From Citrobacter enshiensis (GTDB lineage Bacteria > Pseudomonadota > Gammaproteobacteria > Enterobacterales > Enterobacteriaceae): DNA of 64,000 nt. Positions 1-9,493 of this stretch are shown in pieces (position 1 is the first letter of the stretch; each line of letters begins with the position of its first letter). The stretch is from the NCBI RefSeq assembly GCF_029338175.1, contig NZ_CP119862.1:3162001-3226000 (forward strand), read 5' to 3'. A program made the position numbers and the translations under genes. The notes beneath the pieces are model-generated. The model saw nothing but the letters and a program-made list of their open reading frames with translations, ran no database searches and was not told the DNA's origin.

Positions 1-625
1 CCTGACGCTGACCGTGGCGTCGATTGTGGTCGCCCTGATCCTGGCACTGGTTTTCACCATCATCCTGACGCTGAAAACGCCAGTGCTGGTCTGGGTGGTT
101 CGCATCTATATCACGCTCTTTACCGGAACACCGCTGCTGGTGCAGATCTTCCTGATCTACTACGGACCAGGACAGTTCCCGTCACTGCAGGAGTATCCGG
201 TGCTGTGGCATCTGCTCTCGGAGCCGTGGCTGTGCGCGTTAATTGCGTTATCTCTGAACAGCGCAGCGTATACCACGCAGCTGTTCTATGGCGCTATCCG
301 CGCCATTCCAGAGGGCCAATGGCAGTCCTGCGGCGCACTGGGGATGAGCAAAAAAGACACGCTGGCGATTCTGTTGCCGTACGCCTTTAAACGCGCCCTC
401 TCCTCTTACTCTAACGAAGTGGTACTGGTTTTCAAAAGTACCTCGCTGGCGTACACCATTACGCTGATGGAAGTGATGGGACATGGTCAGTTGCTGTACG
501 GTCGTACCTATGATGTGATGGTCTTCGGCGCGGCAGGCGTCATTTACCTGATTGTTAACGGCCTGCTGACGCTGCTGATGCGTTTGGTCGAGCGTAAAGC
601 CCTGGCGTTTGAGCGCAGAAATTAA
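1..625 (+). CDS. artM: Arginine ABC transporter permease ArtM (5' partial)
   Basis: Inner-membrane permease of the ArtPQMJI arginine importer. The reading frame is open from base 2 to the stop at 623-625. About 15 N-terminal residues lie outside the window, since the family length is about 222 residues. The protein is strongly hydrophobic, with several membrane segments, and carries the binding-protein-dependent transport loop near residues 100-120 of the visible part (GALGMSKKDTLAILLP), the EAA-type contact for the ATPase. It ends with the ArtM-like tail ERKALAFERRN. artJ follows on the same strand behind its own terminator and promoter region, so the two are transcribed separately. A GTG at base 14 is in frame but internal to the protein. 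Confidence 0.95.
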   Translation, partial: LTLTVASIVVALILALVFTIILTLKTPVLVWVVRIYITLFTGTPLLVQIFLIYYGPGQFPSLQEYPVLWHLLSEPWLCALIALSLNSAAYTTQLFYGAIRAIPEGQWQSCGALGMSKKDTLAILLPYAFKRALSSYSNEVVLVFKSTSLAYTITLMEVMGHGQLLYGRTYDVMVFGAAGVIYLIVNGLLTLLMRLVERKALAFERRN

Positions 626-654
626 GCCTTAAACTGCATAACAGTGAATCAACA

Positions 655-690
655 AGACGGACAAGTCTCACAACTGTCCGTCTTTTTTTA
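655..690 (+). terminator. Rho-independent terminator after artM
   Basis: Stem AGACGGAC (655-662) pairs with GTCCGTCT (676-683) and can extend through AGT/ACT. It is followed directly by a run of seven T. It lies 30 bases after the artM stop and separates artM from artJ. Confidence 0.9.
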
Positions 691-698
691 TTCATCAC

Positions 699-733
699 AA
701 AATAATTAATCATTTTTATTGCATACAAATTCA
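699..733 (+). promoter_or_regulatory. Candidate tandem ARG boxes (ArgR) upstream of artJ
   Basis: The sequence TGCATACAAATTCA (720-733) matches the ArgR half-site pair TGAAT-N4-ATTCA with one mismatch in the conserved arms. A weaker box, AAAATAATTAATCA (699-712), lies exactly 21 bp upstream, the usual tandem ARG-box spacing. ArgR repression of artJ is known in E. coli; the assignment here rests on motif and spacing only. Confidence 0.6.
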
Positions 734-803
734 TTAAATGGCATTGTGAATTCGTACCGCAGACACGGTAAAAATCATAAGATTGACAGACGGGAGTTTC
801 ACA

Positions 804-1535
804 ATGAAAAAGTTAGTTCTGGCTGCATTACTCGCAACGTTTGCAACTGGCGCCGCAGCGGCTGAGAAGATCAATTTTGGCGTTTCCGCCACTTACCCTC
901 CTTTTGAATCGATGGATGCGAACAACAAAATTGTCGGTTTTGATATCGATCTGGCGACAGCATTATGCAAACAAATGCAGGCTGAATGTACTTTTACCAA
1001 TCATGCTTTTGACAGCCTGATCCCCGCCTTGAAATTCAAAAAATATGACGCGGTGATTTCGGGTATGGATATTACGCCGGAACGCAGCAAGCAGGTCTCA
1101 TTTACCACGCCTTACTACGCCAACTCTGCGCTGGTAATTGCGAAAAAAGAGACCTACAAGACCTTCGCCGACCTGAAGGGTAAGCGTATTGGTATGGAAA
1201 ATGGCACCACCCACCAGAAGTACCTGCAGGACAAACACCCTGAGGTAAAAACCGTGGCCTATGACAGCTATCAAAATGCGATTATCGATCTGAAGAATGG
1301 CCGTATTGATGGCGTATTCGGCGATACCGCAGTGGTGAATGAGTGGCTGAAAACCAACCCTCAACTGGGTACCGCCACGGAAAAAGTGACCGATCCGCAA
1401 TACTTCGGCACCGGTCTTGGCATCGCGGTCCGCCCGGATAATAAAGCCCTGCTGGAAAAACTGAACGGTGCGCTGGCCGCCATCAAAGCCGACGGCACGT
1501 ATCAGAAAATCAGCGATCAATGGTTCCCGCAGTAA
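804..1535 (+). CDS. artJ: Arginine-binding periplasmic protein ArtJ
   Basis: Periplasmic solute-binding protein that captures L-arginine for the ArtQM permease. The 243-residue product equals the E. coli length when the ATG at 804 is used; an upstream in-frame start at 783 would add a non-signal extension. Residues 1-19 form a Sec signal peptide (MKKLVLAALLATFATGAAA) with cleavage near AAA-AE. The family 3 binding-protein fold is visible: YPPFESMDANNKIVGFDIDL near residues 30-50 and the GKRIGMENGTTHQKY hinge/ligand segment. It has its own promoter region with candidate ARG boxes, so arginine repression is likely. Confidence 0.97.
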   Translation: MKKLVLAALLATFATGAAAAEKINFGVSATYPPFESMDANNKIVGFDIDLATALCKQMQAECTFTNHAFDSLIPALKFKKYDAVISGMDITPERSKQVSFTTPYYANSALVIAKKETYKTFADLKGKRIGMENGTTHQKYLQDKHPEVKTVAYDSYQNAIIDLKNGRIDGVFGDTAVVNEWLKTNPQLGTATEKVTDPQYFGTGLGIAVRPDNKALLEKLNGALAAIKADGTYQKISDQWFPQ

Positions 1536-1602
1536 GACCAGAAATGAATAAAGCAGCGATAAGCTAACACTGTTAGTTTAAGACCGAGATATCCGGGGCG
1601 AC

Positions 1603-1641
1603 CACCGGGTTTGGCGTCCCTCCGGGAACCAAATCCCGGTG
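1603..1641. other. Strong hairpin between artJ and rlmC
   Basis: CACCGGG-TTTGG (1603-1614) pairs with CCAAA-T-CCCGGTG (1629-1641) with a single bulge. The genes on either side converge here. Only TTTCCCC follows on the plus strand, so this may be a weak bidirectional terminator or a degraded palindromic repeat. Confidence 0.5.
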
Positions 1642-1691
1642 TTTCCCCTCATTCATTGGCTTAAGTGAACGGTGTTACGCGATGAGCGGCT

Positions 1692-2822
1692 TTATGATTG
1701 TCTGACCAGCAGCGTCAACACTTCATAATGGGCGGTATGCGGGAACATATCGAAAAGCTGGACGCGTTCAATGCGATAACCGGGTAATTCACCGATATCT
1801 TTCGCCATTGTCTGTGCATTACAGCTGGAATAGATAATGTATTCCGGCGCCATCTGGCTTAAATAGTCACACAGCGCCTTCCCAATACCGCGACGCGGTG
1901 GATTGACCAGCACCAGTTCAGGTACGCCTCCCTGAGCGGTGGCAAATTGGGTTGAGTCCAGCGCCTGAAAATGCAGATTCTGTAACCCTAATTCGCGGGC
2001 GGATTGCTTTGCGCAGGCTATCGCCTCCGGAGCGATTTCAATTCCGGTCAGCGTCATCTCCGGCGTCGCGCAATGCAGGCCAAACCCGCCAACGCCACAG
2101 AACAGATCCCACATATGGTTGACCGGAAGCTGTCGCACCCAGTCACGCGCGGTTGCATATAATTGGCTTGCCACTACGGGGTTGGTCTGGAAAAAGCTCT
2201 GTGGGCGGATCCACAGCGGTACGCCGTTAAAACGTTCCGCCAGCGCCTGCTGCTCGGTCAGGAAGTTTTCCGTCTCCCCTTCCATGATCGCCATATGCAC
2301 AGGCTGAATATTCGCGGTAATGACCTTCAGTTGGGGTAACTGCGCCAGTAACCCCGGCAGCGCCGCCCGCAATTGCCCGAGTTTAGCCTCTGAACGCAAC
2401 ACAAAGCGCAACATCATGCCGCCGTCCTGCTGGCTTTGTGTCAGCAGGATGTATTTCAGCTCGCCACGCTTGCGCGCCACATTGTAGGGCGTCAGTCCGG
2501 CGCGCGCGATAAACGGTTTCAACGCCGCAAAAATGGGGGCAAAAGAGGCGGGATACAGCGGGCAATCGCAAAGATCTTCCGGCGTGCCGTCACGATGAAG
2601 CATACCCAGCAGCGGTTTCTCTACGCTGCCGCTGACCACCATTTTCGCCTTATTGCGAAATCCCTGTTCAGGGCCGCAGACAGGCGCGCACCACTGTGTG
2701 ACCGGGCGTTCGGCCAACAAAGTGTGCAGATCGGCTGTTTTGGCGGCGAGTTGCTCGCTTATCGGTGCTGTGATCCACTGACAAGAGCGGCAGCGACCTG
2801 CGTCATAGAGTGCGCAGTGCAT
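1692..2822 (-). CDS. rlmC: 23S rRNA (uracil-747-C5)-methyltransferase RlmC
   Basis: SAM-dependent enzyme that makes 5-methyluridine at position 747 of 23S rRNA. The 376-residue product is one longer than the E. coli protein (375). Four cysteines expected to bind an iron-sulfur cluster are present (C3, C11, C14, C87). The Rossmann SAM-binding motif [10 protein letters not shown] is at 239-248, the NPPRRG motif at 307-312 and the nucleophilic cysteine in SSCN at C334. The lone gene converges on artJ and is preceded by ybjO on the same strand. Confidence 0.97.
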   Translation of the reverse strand: MHCALYDAGRCRSCQWITAPISEQLAAKTADLHTLLAERPVTQWCAPVCGPEQGFRNKAKMVVSGSVEKPLLGMLHRDGTPEDLCDCPLYPASFAPIFAALKPFIARAGLTPYNVARKRGELKYILLTQSQQDGGMMLRFVLRSEAKLGQLRAALPGLLAQLPQLKVITANIQPVHMAIMEGETENFLTEQQALAERFNGVPLWIRPQSFFQTNPVVASQLYATARDWVRQLPVNHMWDLFCGVGGFGLHCATPEMTLTGIEIAPEAIACAKQSARELGLQNLHFQALDSTQFATAQGGVPELVLVNPPRRGIGKALCDYLSQMAPEYIIYSSCNAQTMAKDIGELPGYRIERVQLFDMFPHTAHYEVLTLLVRQS

Positions 2823-2861
2823 AAGAAAACCTTCAAATTATCAGGGCGGTGATTATACACA

Positions 2862-3335
2862 TTATTGCAGGCGGAAGAACCGGCGGCTGGCGGGGGGAAT
2901 AAACAGCAGCAGCAAAACCAGCATATCGGGCAGTTTTTGCATCACCAGGGTACGCAGGATCTCGCGTTTTGACTCGCCTGCAATGCTGAACAGTTCAGGA
3001 TAGCCGTACCCCAACGAGGCCGCCCACAGATAACCGGTCGCAATGACCTGGGTCAGCAGATAGACCCAACGGGCCCAGTTGCGCCCTTTGACTAACGAAA
3101 ACGCACAGTAAATTTCGACAAAAACCAGTACCAGACTCCCCAAAAAGACCAGGGTCAGGTTCCATGTCTGCACGCTGCGATGAATAAATTCAACGATTCC
3201 CGGCACGCCAAGCGTGTTAAAAATCATCAGCAAGTCAAGGCCGCGGATCATAATAATGGCGAGCGCCGCCACCTGCACCAAAGCAGGGACATTCAAACGA
3301 GCATGTGATGAGGCTGATTTTTTAAAAAATCCCAC
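2862..3335 (-). CDS. ybjO: Inner-membrane protein YbjO
   Basis: DUF2593-type membrane protein of 157 residues with about four hydrophobic segments and a basic C-terminal tail (PPASRRFFRLQ). Its function is unknown. It lies downstream of potI on the same strand, as in E. coli, so it is probably the last gene of the pot operon or a weakly coupled follower. No signal peptide is separate from the first membrane segment. Confidence 0.9.
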   Translation of the reverse strand: MGFFKKSASSHARLNVPALVQVAALAIIMIRGLDLLMIFNTLGVPGIVEFIHRSVQTWNLTLVFLGSLVLVFVEIYCAFSLVKGRNWARWVYLLTQVIATGYLWAASLGYGYPELFSIAGESKREILRTLVMQKLPDMLVLLLLFIPPASRRFFRLQ

Positions 3336-3409
3336 CGTGTTCTCTTCCGTGAAAGCAATGCCGCGACAAGCGCGGCAGAGTGTAGCCAGGTGGGCAGATT
3401 TTAGTTTCT

Positions 3410-4255
3410 TCAGCCGCGTCTTGCACGCTGGATATCGCGGATCCGTTGTTTTTCCATACGTGCCATCAGATACCAGGCGATAAATCCGACAATTCCTACC
3501 ACCCCAAGGATCAGGGTCGCTAAGGCGTTTATTTCCGGGTTAACGCCCATACGTACGCTGGAGAAAACCAGCATCGGTAAGGTCGTCGCACCAGGACCAG
3601 AGACAAAGCTGGCGATAACCAGATCGTCAAGCGAGAGCGTGAAGGCCAACAGCCAGCCAGAGATCACCGCCGGCATAATCATCGGCAAGGTGATCACGAA
3701 GAACACCTTCAACGGCGTGGCGCCAAGATCCATCGCCGCCTCTTCAATCGATTGATCCAGTTCGCGCAACCTCGATGAAATCACCACCGCCACATACGCG
3801 GTACAGAAGGTGACGTGCGCCAACCAGATGGTCAACATGCCACGGTCCGCCGGCCAGCCGATAGCGTGTCCTAATGCCACAAACAGCAACAGCAACGACA
3901 GTCCGGTAATGACGTCCGGCATCACCAGCGGCGCCGTTATCATAAACGCAAACCCGGTGGAGCCGCGAAAACGCCCAAAGCGAACCATCACCACGGCGGC
4001 AATGGTACCGAGAATCACCGCCATGGTGGCCGCACAGGCGGCAATGGTCAGGCTCAGGGCGACTGCGCTCATCATCGCTTCATCGTGAAAAAGCTCGCCG
4101 TACCAGCGCGTGGACCAGCCCGCCCAGACCGTCACCAGTTTGGAGCTGTTAAAGGAGTAAATCACCAACATCAGCATCGGCGCATAAAGGAAGGTAAAAC
4201 CAAGCACCAGAATGAAGATTCGCCAGGGCGAACGGACTACCGGTAAGTTGTTCAT
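3410..4255 (-). CDS. potI: Putrescine ABC transporter permease PotI
   Basis: Inner-membrane permease of PotFGHI, the putrescine-specific importer. Starting at ATG 4255 gives 281 residues, the E. coli length; this ATG overlaps the potH stop as ATGA (4255-4252), indicating translational coupling. About six membrane segments are visible. The EAA loop (EEAAMDLGATPLKVFFVITLP) near residues 170-190 contacts PotG. An upstream in-frame ATG would extend the gene into potH and is not needed. Confidence 0.96.
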   Translation of the reverse strand: MNNLPVVRSPWRIFILVLGFTFLYAPMLMLVIYSFNSSKLVTVWAGWSTRWYGELFHDEAMMSAVALSLTIAACAATMAVILGTIAAVVMVRFGRFRGSTGFAFMITAPLVMPDVITGLSLLLLFVALGHAIGWPADRGMLTIWLAHVTFCTAYVAVVISSRLRELDQSIEEAAMDLGATPLKVFFVITLPMIMPAVISGWLLAFTLSLDDLVIASFVSGPGATTLPMLVFSSVRMGVNPEINALATLILGVVGIVGFIAWYLMARMEKQRIRDIQRARRG

Positions 4256-5205
4256 CCGTGTTCCCCCGCACTTTTTTGCTGATGTTTGTGGAACCACATG
4301 ATCGGGACGATCAGCAGTAACAGCATGATAATGGCCACCGCAGAAGCGACCGGCCAGTCACGGTTGTTGAAGAATTCCTGCCAGAGCACGCGGCCAATCA
4401 TGATGCTGTCCGGACCGCCGAGCAATTCCGGGATCACGAACTCCCCGACCGCCGGGATAAAGACCAGCATCGACCCGGCAATAATGCCGCCCTTCGTCAG
4501 CGGCACGATGACACTGAAGAAGGTTTTCAACGGTTTTGCCCCTAAATCCAGCGAGGCTTCCACCAGCGAATAATCGATGCGGGTTAGCGCGGTATAAATC
4601 GGCAGCACCATAAACGGCAAATAGGCATACACAATCCCAATGTACACCGCCAGATTGGTGTGCAGAATCGTCAACGGCTGATCAATGACCCCAAGCCACA
4701 GCAAAAAGTTGTTGAGCACCCCGTTGTTTTTCAAAATCCCCATCCACGCGTAGACACGGATCAAAAACGAGGTCCAGGACGGTAAGATCACCAGCAACAG
4801 CAGGATGTTACGCGTGGAGGATTTGCTGTGCGCCACCGCCCACGCCAACGGATATCCCAGCAGTAAGCAGCAGAGTGTCGAAATCCCCGCCACCTGCAGG
4901 GATTGCAGATACGCGTCAAAATAGAGCGGATCGTCCGTCAGTTGCAGGAAATTCCCCAGATTGAGCGTGACAGACAACTGTCCGTCAGCCCACTCCATCA
5001 GATTGGTATACGGCGGAATCGCCCGCGCCATCTCCGACAGACTGATTTTAAAGACAATCAGAAAAGGCAGCAGAAAGAGCAGGATCAGCCAGATATACGG
5101 CAGCGCAATGACCATCTTGCGCCCATGCTTCATTTGCATACGCGACATAAACAGCGTGAAGTTGCTGTGTTTGTTCACGCGTGCCGCAGGTTCAAGTGTA
5201 CTCAT
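4252..5205 (-). CDS. potH: Putrescine ABC transporter permease PotH
   Basis: Second permease subunit of the putrescine importer, 317 residues as in E. coli. It has an N-terminal cytoplasmic segment, then about six membrane spans, and an EAA-type loop (VEASLDLGAKPLKTFFSVIV) in the second half. The gene sits nine bases after potG and overlaps potI by four, forming a tight potG-H-I block. Confidence 0.97.
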   Translation of the reverse strand: MSTLEPAARVNKHSNFTLFMSRMQMKHGRKMVIALPYIWLILLFLLPFLIVFKISLSEMARAIPPYTNLMEWADGQLSVTLNLGNFLQLTDDPLYFDAYLQSLQVAGISTLCCLLLGYPLAWAVAHSKSSTRNILLLLVILPSWTSFLIRVYAWMGILKNNGVLNNFLLWLGVIDQPLTILHTNLAVYIGIVYAYLPFMVLPIYTALTRIDYSLVEASLDLGAKPLKTFFSVIVPLTKGGIIAGSMLVFIPAVGEFVIPELLGGPDSIMIGRVLWQEFFNNRDWPVASAVAIIMLLLLIVPIMWFHKHQQKSAGEHG

Positions 5206-5214
5206 CTTCGCTCC

Positions 5215-6348
5215 TTAAACCGTCAACACCACGCAGCTGTCCGCATCCCAACACAGACGCACTTCATCGCCCCAGGTGGGTAAACCTTTGCGATAACGGT
5301 GCTCATTCTGTAACTGGGCGCTGATCATCTGACCGCTTTTCACACGCACATGATAAATGGAGAGATCGCCGAGATAGGCAATATGCACCACTTCACCCAC
5401 AGCAAAATTGTAGCCATCTGCCGGAGGTGCCTCACACAGCATGATCTTCTCAGGGCGAAGCGCGACATACACCGGCACGTTATCGACAATCGATGCATCG
5501 GCATCCACCTTTAAAGGATGCACCAACCCCGGAGAGTCGATCACCAGGCCATCTTCCTGACGGTCTTTCAACAAGCCCTCAAAGACATTCACAGAACCGA
5601 TAAACTCCGCGCTATACCGCGTGGTCGGATGTTCATAGATCTCTTCCGGCTCGCCAATTTGTACAAACTTCCCGCGATTCATGATCGCAATACGCCCGGC
5701 CATGGTCATCGCTTCTTCCTGGTCATGCGTCACCATGACGCAGGTCGCGCCCACGCGTTCGAGGATATCGACCACTTCCAGCTGCATCCGGTCACGCAGT
5801 TTTTTATCCAGTGCGCCCATGGGTTCGTCCAGCAGCAGTAACTTCGGACGCTTAGCCAGGCTGCGCGCCAGTGCTACGCGCTGACGTTGCCCACCTGAAA
5901 GCTGGTGCGGCTTACGTTTGGCAAACTCCTGCATGTGCACCAGCCCCAGCATTTCAGTCACTCGCGCGTCTATTTCACCTTTTGGCAGCTTGTCCTGCTT
6001 GAGGCCGAACGCAATGTTCTGCTCCACCGTCATATGTGGAAACAGCGCATAGGACTGAAACATCATATTGATCGGACGCAGATAAGGCGGCACATGCGCC
6101 AAATCAACACCATCCAGGATGATTTGGCCGGTGGTAGGTTGTTCAAAACCCGCCAGCATACGCAGCAGCGTGGATTTCCCGCAGCCCGATGCGCCAAGTA
6201 ATGCAAATATTTCGCCTTTATAAATAGTGAGATTGACGTCATCCACGGCACTCTGACCGTCAAATGACTTGGTCAAATTGCGGATTTCAAGAAGCGGCGT
6301 TAGCGCTTTACGGATTTTCGCCTGCGGGCGGGGGATTGGCTCATTCAC
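5215..6348 (-). CDS. potG: Putrescine ABC transporter ATPase PotG
   Basis: ATP-hydrolysing subunit of the putrescine importer. I place the start at GTG 6348, which gives 377 residues (the E. coli length) and has a good GGAGAG ribosome site 6-11 bases upstream. The longer frame to 6408 adds a cysteine-rich extension not seen in the family. Walker A GASGCGKST lies near residue 52, the signature LSGGQRQR and Walker B LLLLDEPMG follow, and a C-terminal TOBE-like regulatory domain carries the ALRPEKI motif. It lies 152 bp after potF on the same strand. Confidence 0.95.
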   Translation of the reverse strand: MNEPIPRPQAKIRKALTPLLEIRNLTKSFDGQSAVDDVNLTIYKGEIFALLGASGCGKSTLLRMLAGFEQPTTGQIILDGVDLAHVPPYLRPINMMFQSYALFPHMTVEQNIAFGLKQDKLPKGEIDARVTEMLGLVHMQEFAKRKPHQLSGGQRQRVALARSLAKRPKLLLLDEPMGALDKKLRDRMQLEVVDILERVGATCVMVTHDQEEAMTMAGRIAIMNRGKFVQIGEPEEIYEHPTTRYSAEFIGSVNVFEGLLKDRQEDGLVIDSPGLVHPLKVDADASIVDNVPVYVALRPEKIMLCEAPPADGYNFAVGEVVHIAYLGDLSIYHVRVKSGQMISAQLQNEHRYRKGLPTWGDEVRLCWDADSCVVLTV

Positions 6349-6500
6349 GGGGTGCTCTCCGGCATAGAACAAAAAACAATGCAAATTACGCACCATGACG
6401 GTGCGCATTGCCAGGTAGCGCGTTATTTACCCGACCCACAAAACGCAATGTCCTGCAGGAAGGGTAAGTGTGCGCGTTACCGGGCAATAACCTCAAACGC

Positions 6501-7613
6501 TTATTTACCGCTCTTCACCTTGGTCCAGGCACGTGTACGAACACGGTCGATCTTCGGATCCTGAACTTTCAGCGTGAACATTTTGGCGCGTACATCCGCT
6601 GGCGGATAAATACCCGGGTTGTCACGGACTTCCGGGCTGACCAACGTTGTCGCTTCTCTGTTAGCGTTAGCGTAGAACACATGATCGGAAATGTGAGCAA
6701 TCACATCCGGGCGCAACAGATAGTTGAGGAACTGATAAGCCTCCTCTTTATTCTTCGCGTCAGCAGGCATCGCAAAGACGTCAAAGAACGCCATCGCCCC
6801 CTCTTTCGGGATTGAATAGGAAATGTTTACACCGTTTTTAGCTTCTTTTGCACGGTTAGCGGCCTGCCAGACATCCCCTGCCCAGCCAATCGCCACGCAA
6901 ATGTCGCCATTGGCCAGATCGTTGATGTATTGCGAGGAATGGAAGTAGCGAATATTGGGACGCAGCTTCAGCAACAGCTCGGTTGCCGGGCCGGTATAAT
7001 CATCGGCTTTCGTACTGTTCGGATCTTTGCCCAGATAGTTCAGCACCGTAGAAAACACCTCTTCAGGTGCATCCAGGAACGAAACACCACAGCTTTTCAG
7101 CTTCTCAAGGTTTTCAGGTTTAAAGATCAGATCCCAGCTATTCACCGGCGCATCTTTCCCCAGCACCGCTTTCACTTTATCGACGTTGTAGCCAATGCCG
7201 GTCGTCGCCCACATATACGGCATCGCAAATTTGTTGCCCGGATCGTGCTTGGCAACCAGCTTCAATAATTCAGGATCGAGGTTTTTCCAGTCAGGAAGTT
7301 TGCTTTTATCCAGAGGTTGAAACACACCCGCCGTTAATTGACGCTCCATAAAGCTCGCGGATGGCACCACCAGATCAAAACCGGTACTCCCGGCCATCAG
7401 CTTACCTTCGAGGACTTCATTGGAGTCAAACACGTCATAGATAACTTTAATGCCTGTCTCTTTTTCAAAATTAGCCACCGTATCCGGGGCGATATAATCA
7501 GACCAGTTATAGATATGAAGGGTTTTTTGTTCAGCAGCGAGCGTGCCGGCAGAGACGGCCATCAAAGCGCCCGCAACCAGACCCGATAGCCATTTTTTAT
7601 TTAAGGCGGTCAT
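6501..7613 (-). CDS. potF: Putrescine-binding periplasmic protein PotF
   Basis: Periplasmic receptor that delivers putrescine to PotHI. It is 370 residues, the same length as E. coli PotF, with a signal peptide ending near GTLA-AEQ (residues 22-29). Characteristic binding-protein segments include IYNWSDYI near the start of the mature protein, the SDYIAPDT ligand region and CVAIGWAGDVWQA. It is the first gene of potFGHI. The 152-bp gap before potG holds a small stem (CGCACC/GGTGCG near 6390-6406) that could modulate read-through. Confidence 0.97.
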   Translation of the reverse strand: MTALNKKWLSGLVAGALMAVSAGTLAAEQKTLHIYNWSDYIAPDTVANFEKETGIKVIYDVFDSNEVLEGKLMAGSTGFDLVVPSASFMERQLTAGVFQPLDKSKLPDWKNLDPELLKLVAKHDPGNKFAMPYMWATTGIGYNVDKVKAVLGKDAPVNSWDLIFKPENLEKLKSCGVSFLDAPEEVFSTVLNYLGKDPNSTKADDYTGPATELLLKLRPNIRYFHSSQYINDLANGDICVAIGWAGDVWQAANRAKEAKNGVNISYSIPKEGAMAFFDVFAMPADAKNKEEAYQFLNYLLRPDVIAHISDHVFYANANREATTLVSPEVRDNPGIYPPADVRAKMFTLKVQDPKIDRVRTRAWTKVKSGK

Positions 7614-7964
7614 AATCTCTTTCCTTATGAAAATCCGTTAACAAACGAATCAATATTGTCACATTCTAAGATATGCAAAAAACATGCATATTTTTTCATC
7701 CGACACAGGTAAAGAAGAGTCGACTCTCCCCCTGCCGTCATTGCTCGCGATATAAAAGCCTCGCAAGAATAACTTTAGCCAGGGTTTGAGACTATAGCTC
7801 AGATTAAAAAACGCCTTTTATCAATTTTTTATGCAGGATTTGTCTATGACGTAAAGCGAAACAGCCGGAAAGGAAGTGAATAATTCTTTAAGAAAAGGTT
7901 AAATGCAGCATAACGCAATGAAAACAGTAGCCGCTTTGGCAGCGGCTGCTTTTTTTGAAAGGGA
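7614..7964. other. Intergenic region upstream of potF
   Basis: 351 bases without a credible gene. It should contain the potF promoter (minus strand) and the 3' end of the ybjN transcript. It is AT-rich from 7640 to 7700. The only clear structure is the hairpin at 7926-7956. Confidence 0.6.
7926..7956 (+). terminator. Plus-strand intrinsic terminator between potF and ybjN
   Basis: Stem AGTAGCCGCT (7926-7935) with AGCGGCTGCT (7941-7950), loop TTGGC, then seven T (7950-7956). It is a textbook terminator for plus-strand RNA although both flanking genes are on the minus strand. On the minus strand the stem is weaker and is followed by CTGTTTTC, so it may also end ybjN. Confidence 0.75.
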
Positions 7965-8441
7965 TCAGTGAAGAAAATGGTTCTCAGCGCCGTTTTTTTG
8001 CGCGTCTTCTTCAGCGCTGAACAAAAGTTGATGTGCCCCGGCTTCCAGGATAACCATTGAGATCTGTTCTTCGCTCTGACGAACAAACCACTCAAACTGT
8101 TCGTACGTCACCCCTGGCATCACGGATAACGACTGGCAAACCACCAACTTCGGCAGATTGTCATCCTGCATGTCGAGAAACGCCTTCACGGTTAACGAAC
8201 TGGCGTTAATCGCGGATAAATCGGCCGCCAGCGGCAACAGCGCTGAAGGTCTGACTTCCGCCATGGCAGAAAACAACAGCGTGTTATCCACCAAATCAAT
8301 TTTTGCGTCGTAGATGCCATCGAAGTTCTGCATATGCGGTAAATGCAGCGCCTGGCAAGTATCACATTCAAAAAAACTCATGCCCAGGTCGTCGAGCCAT
8401 TGACGCAACGTATCCAGAGTGGGAACGACCAGTGATGTCAT
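7965..8441 (-). CDS. ybjN: YbjN domain protein
   Basis: Cytoplasmic 158-residue protein, the same length as E. coli YbjN, with the type III secretion chaperone-like YbjN fold. E. coli work links YbjN to motility, biofilm and stress phenotypes, but no biochemical activity is settled. The sequence shows a mixed alpha/beta pattern and a CDTCQ motif near residue 26. It lies upstream of potF on the same strand and downstream of rimK, as in K-12. Confidence 0.95.
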   Translation of the reverse strand: MTSLVVPTLDTLRQWLDDLGMSFFECDTCQALHLPHMQNFDGIYDAKIDLVDNTLLFSAMAEVRPSALLPLAADLSAINASSLTVKAFLDMQDDNLPKLVVCQSLSVMPGVTYEQFEWFVRQSEEQISMVILEAGAHQLLFSAEEDAQKNGAENHFLH

Positions 8442-8531
8442 AATAATGTGCTACCTCTTACGATGAAAAAATACCGGGCACAGCTTACGCAAAAAGACCG
8501 CGTCATACCACGATCAGGTACAATATTGAGA

Positions 8532-9434
8532 TTAGCCACCCGTTTTAAGGCAAAATTCGGCTGTCGCGTGACGTTCAATCCACTGGATCATTCGCCCGGC
8601 AATATCAACCCCTGTGGTTTTCTCTACCCCTTCCAGGCCTGGTGATGCGTTCACTTCCATCACTAACGGACCCCGCTCTGCACGCAAAATATCGACACCC
8701 GCGACATCCAGCCCCAGCGTTTGCGCAGCCTTGATGGCAATCTCTCGTTCACGTGCCGTAATGTTGGCGATGCTGGCGACGCCGCCACGATGCAGGTTAG
8801 AGCGAAAATCCCCCTCTTTTGCCCGCCGTTCAATTGCCGCCACAACCTCGTCGCCCACCACCAGACAGCGAATATCGCGACCTTTGGCTTCCGCAATATA
8901 CTCCTGCACCAGAATATGCGCGTTAAGTCCGCGAAAGGCGTCAACCACGCTTTCCGCCGCCTGGCGCGTTTCTGCCAGCACAACACCAATCCCCTGCGTT
9001 CCCTCGACCAGTTTTACCACCAGCGGCGCGCCGCCAACCATCTCGATCAGGTCGTGGGTGTCGTCCGGCGAATGGGCGATCCCGGTGATGGGTAAATCGA
9101 TCCCTTGCCGGGCGAGTAACTGTAACGAACGCAGCTTGTCGCGTGCGCGGGTGATCGCAACGGATTCATTGAGCGGGTAGCTCCCGAGCAGCTCAAACTG
9201 ACGCAGGGACGCCGTGCCATAAAACGTTATCGCAGAACCAATGCGCGGGATGACCGCATCATATTGAGGAAGCTGGCGGCCTTTGTAATGAATGGACGAC
9301 CCCGCCGGACTCACGTTCATGTAGCAGGAAAGGGGATCGAGAATATCAACCAGATGACCGCGTTTCATCGCCGCCTCTCGCAGGCGTTTACAAGAATAGA
9401 GCGTTCCGTCCCGGGACAAAATGGCAATTTTCAC
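8532..9434 (-). CDS. rimK: Ribosomal protein S6--L-glutamate ligase RimK
   Basis: ATP-grasp ligase that adds glutamate residues to the C-terminus of ribosomal protein S6. GTG at 9434 gives 300 residues, matching E. coli, with an AGAGG ribosome site just upstream; the frame extends to 9476 but would add an unrelated basic leader. The ATP-grasp domain covers roughly residues 100-290 ([34 protein letters not shown]) with the metal-binding [11 protein letters not shown] near residue 260. It follows nfsA by about 60 bases in a shared nfsA-rimK-type transcript. Confidence 0.96.
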   Translation of the reverse strand: MKIAILSRDGTLYSCKRLREAAMKRGHLVDILDPLSCYMNVSPAGSSIHYKGRQLPQYDAVIPRIGSAITFYGTASLRQFELLGSYPLNESVAITRARDKLRSLQLLARQGIDLPITGIAHSPDDTHDLIEMVGGAPLVVKLVEGTQGIGVVLAETRQAAESVVDAFRGLNAHILVQEYIAEAKGRDIRCLVVGDEVVAAIERRAKEGDFRSNLHRGGVASIANITAREREIAIKAAQTLGLDVAGVDILRAERGPLVMEVNASPGLEGVEKTTGVDIAGRMIQWIERHATAEFCLKTGG

Positions 9435-9493
9435 CCTGCACCTCTCTGAAAGACCTGGTAAAAGCCTGCGTATCATACACTGGGTTATTGCCT

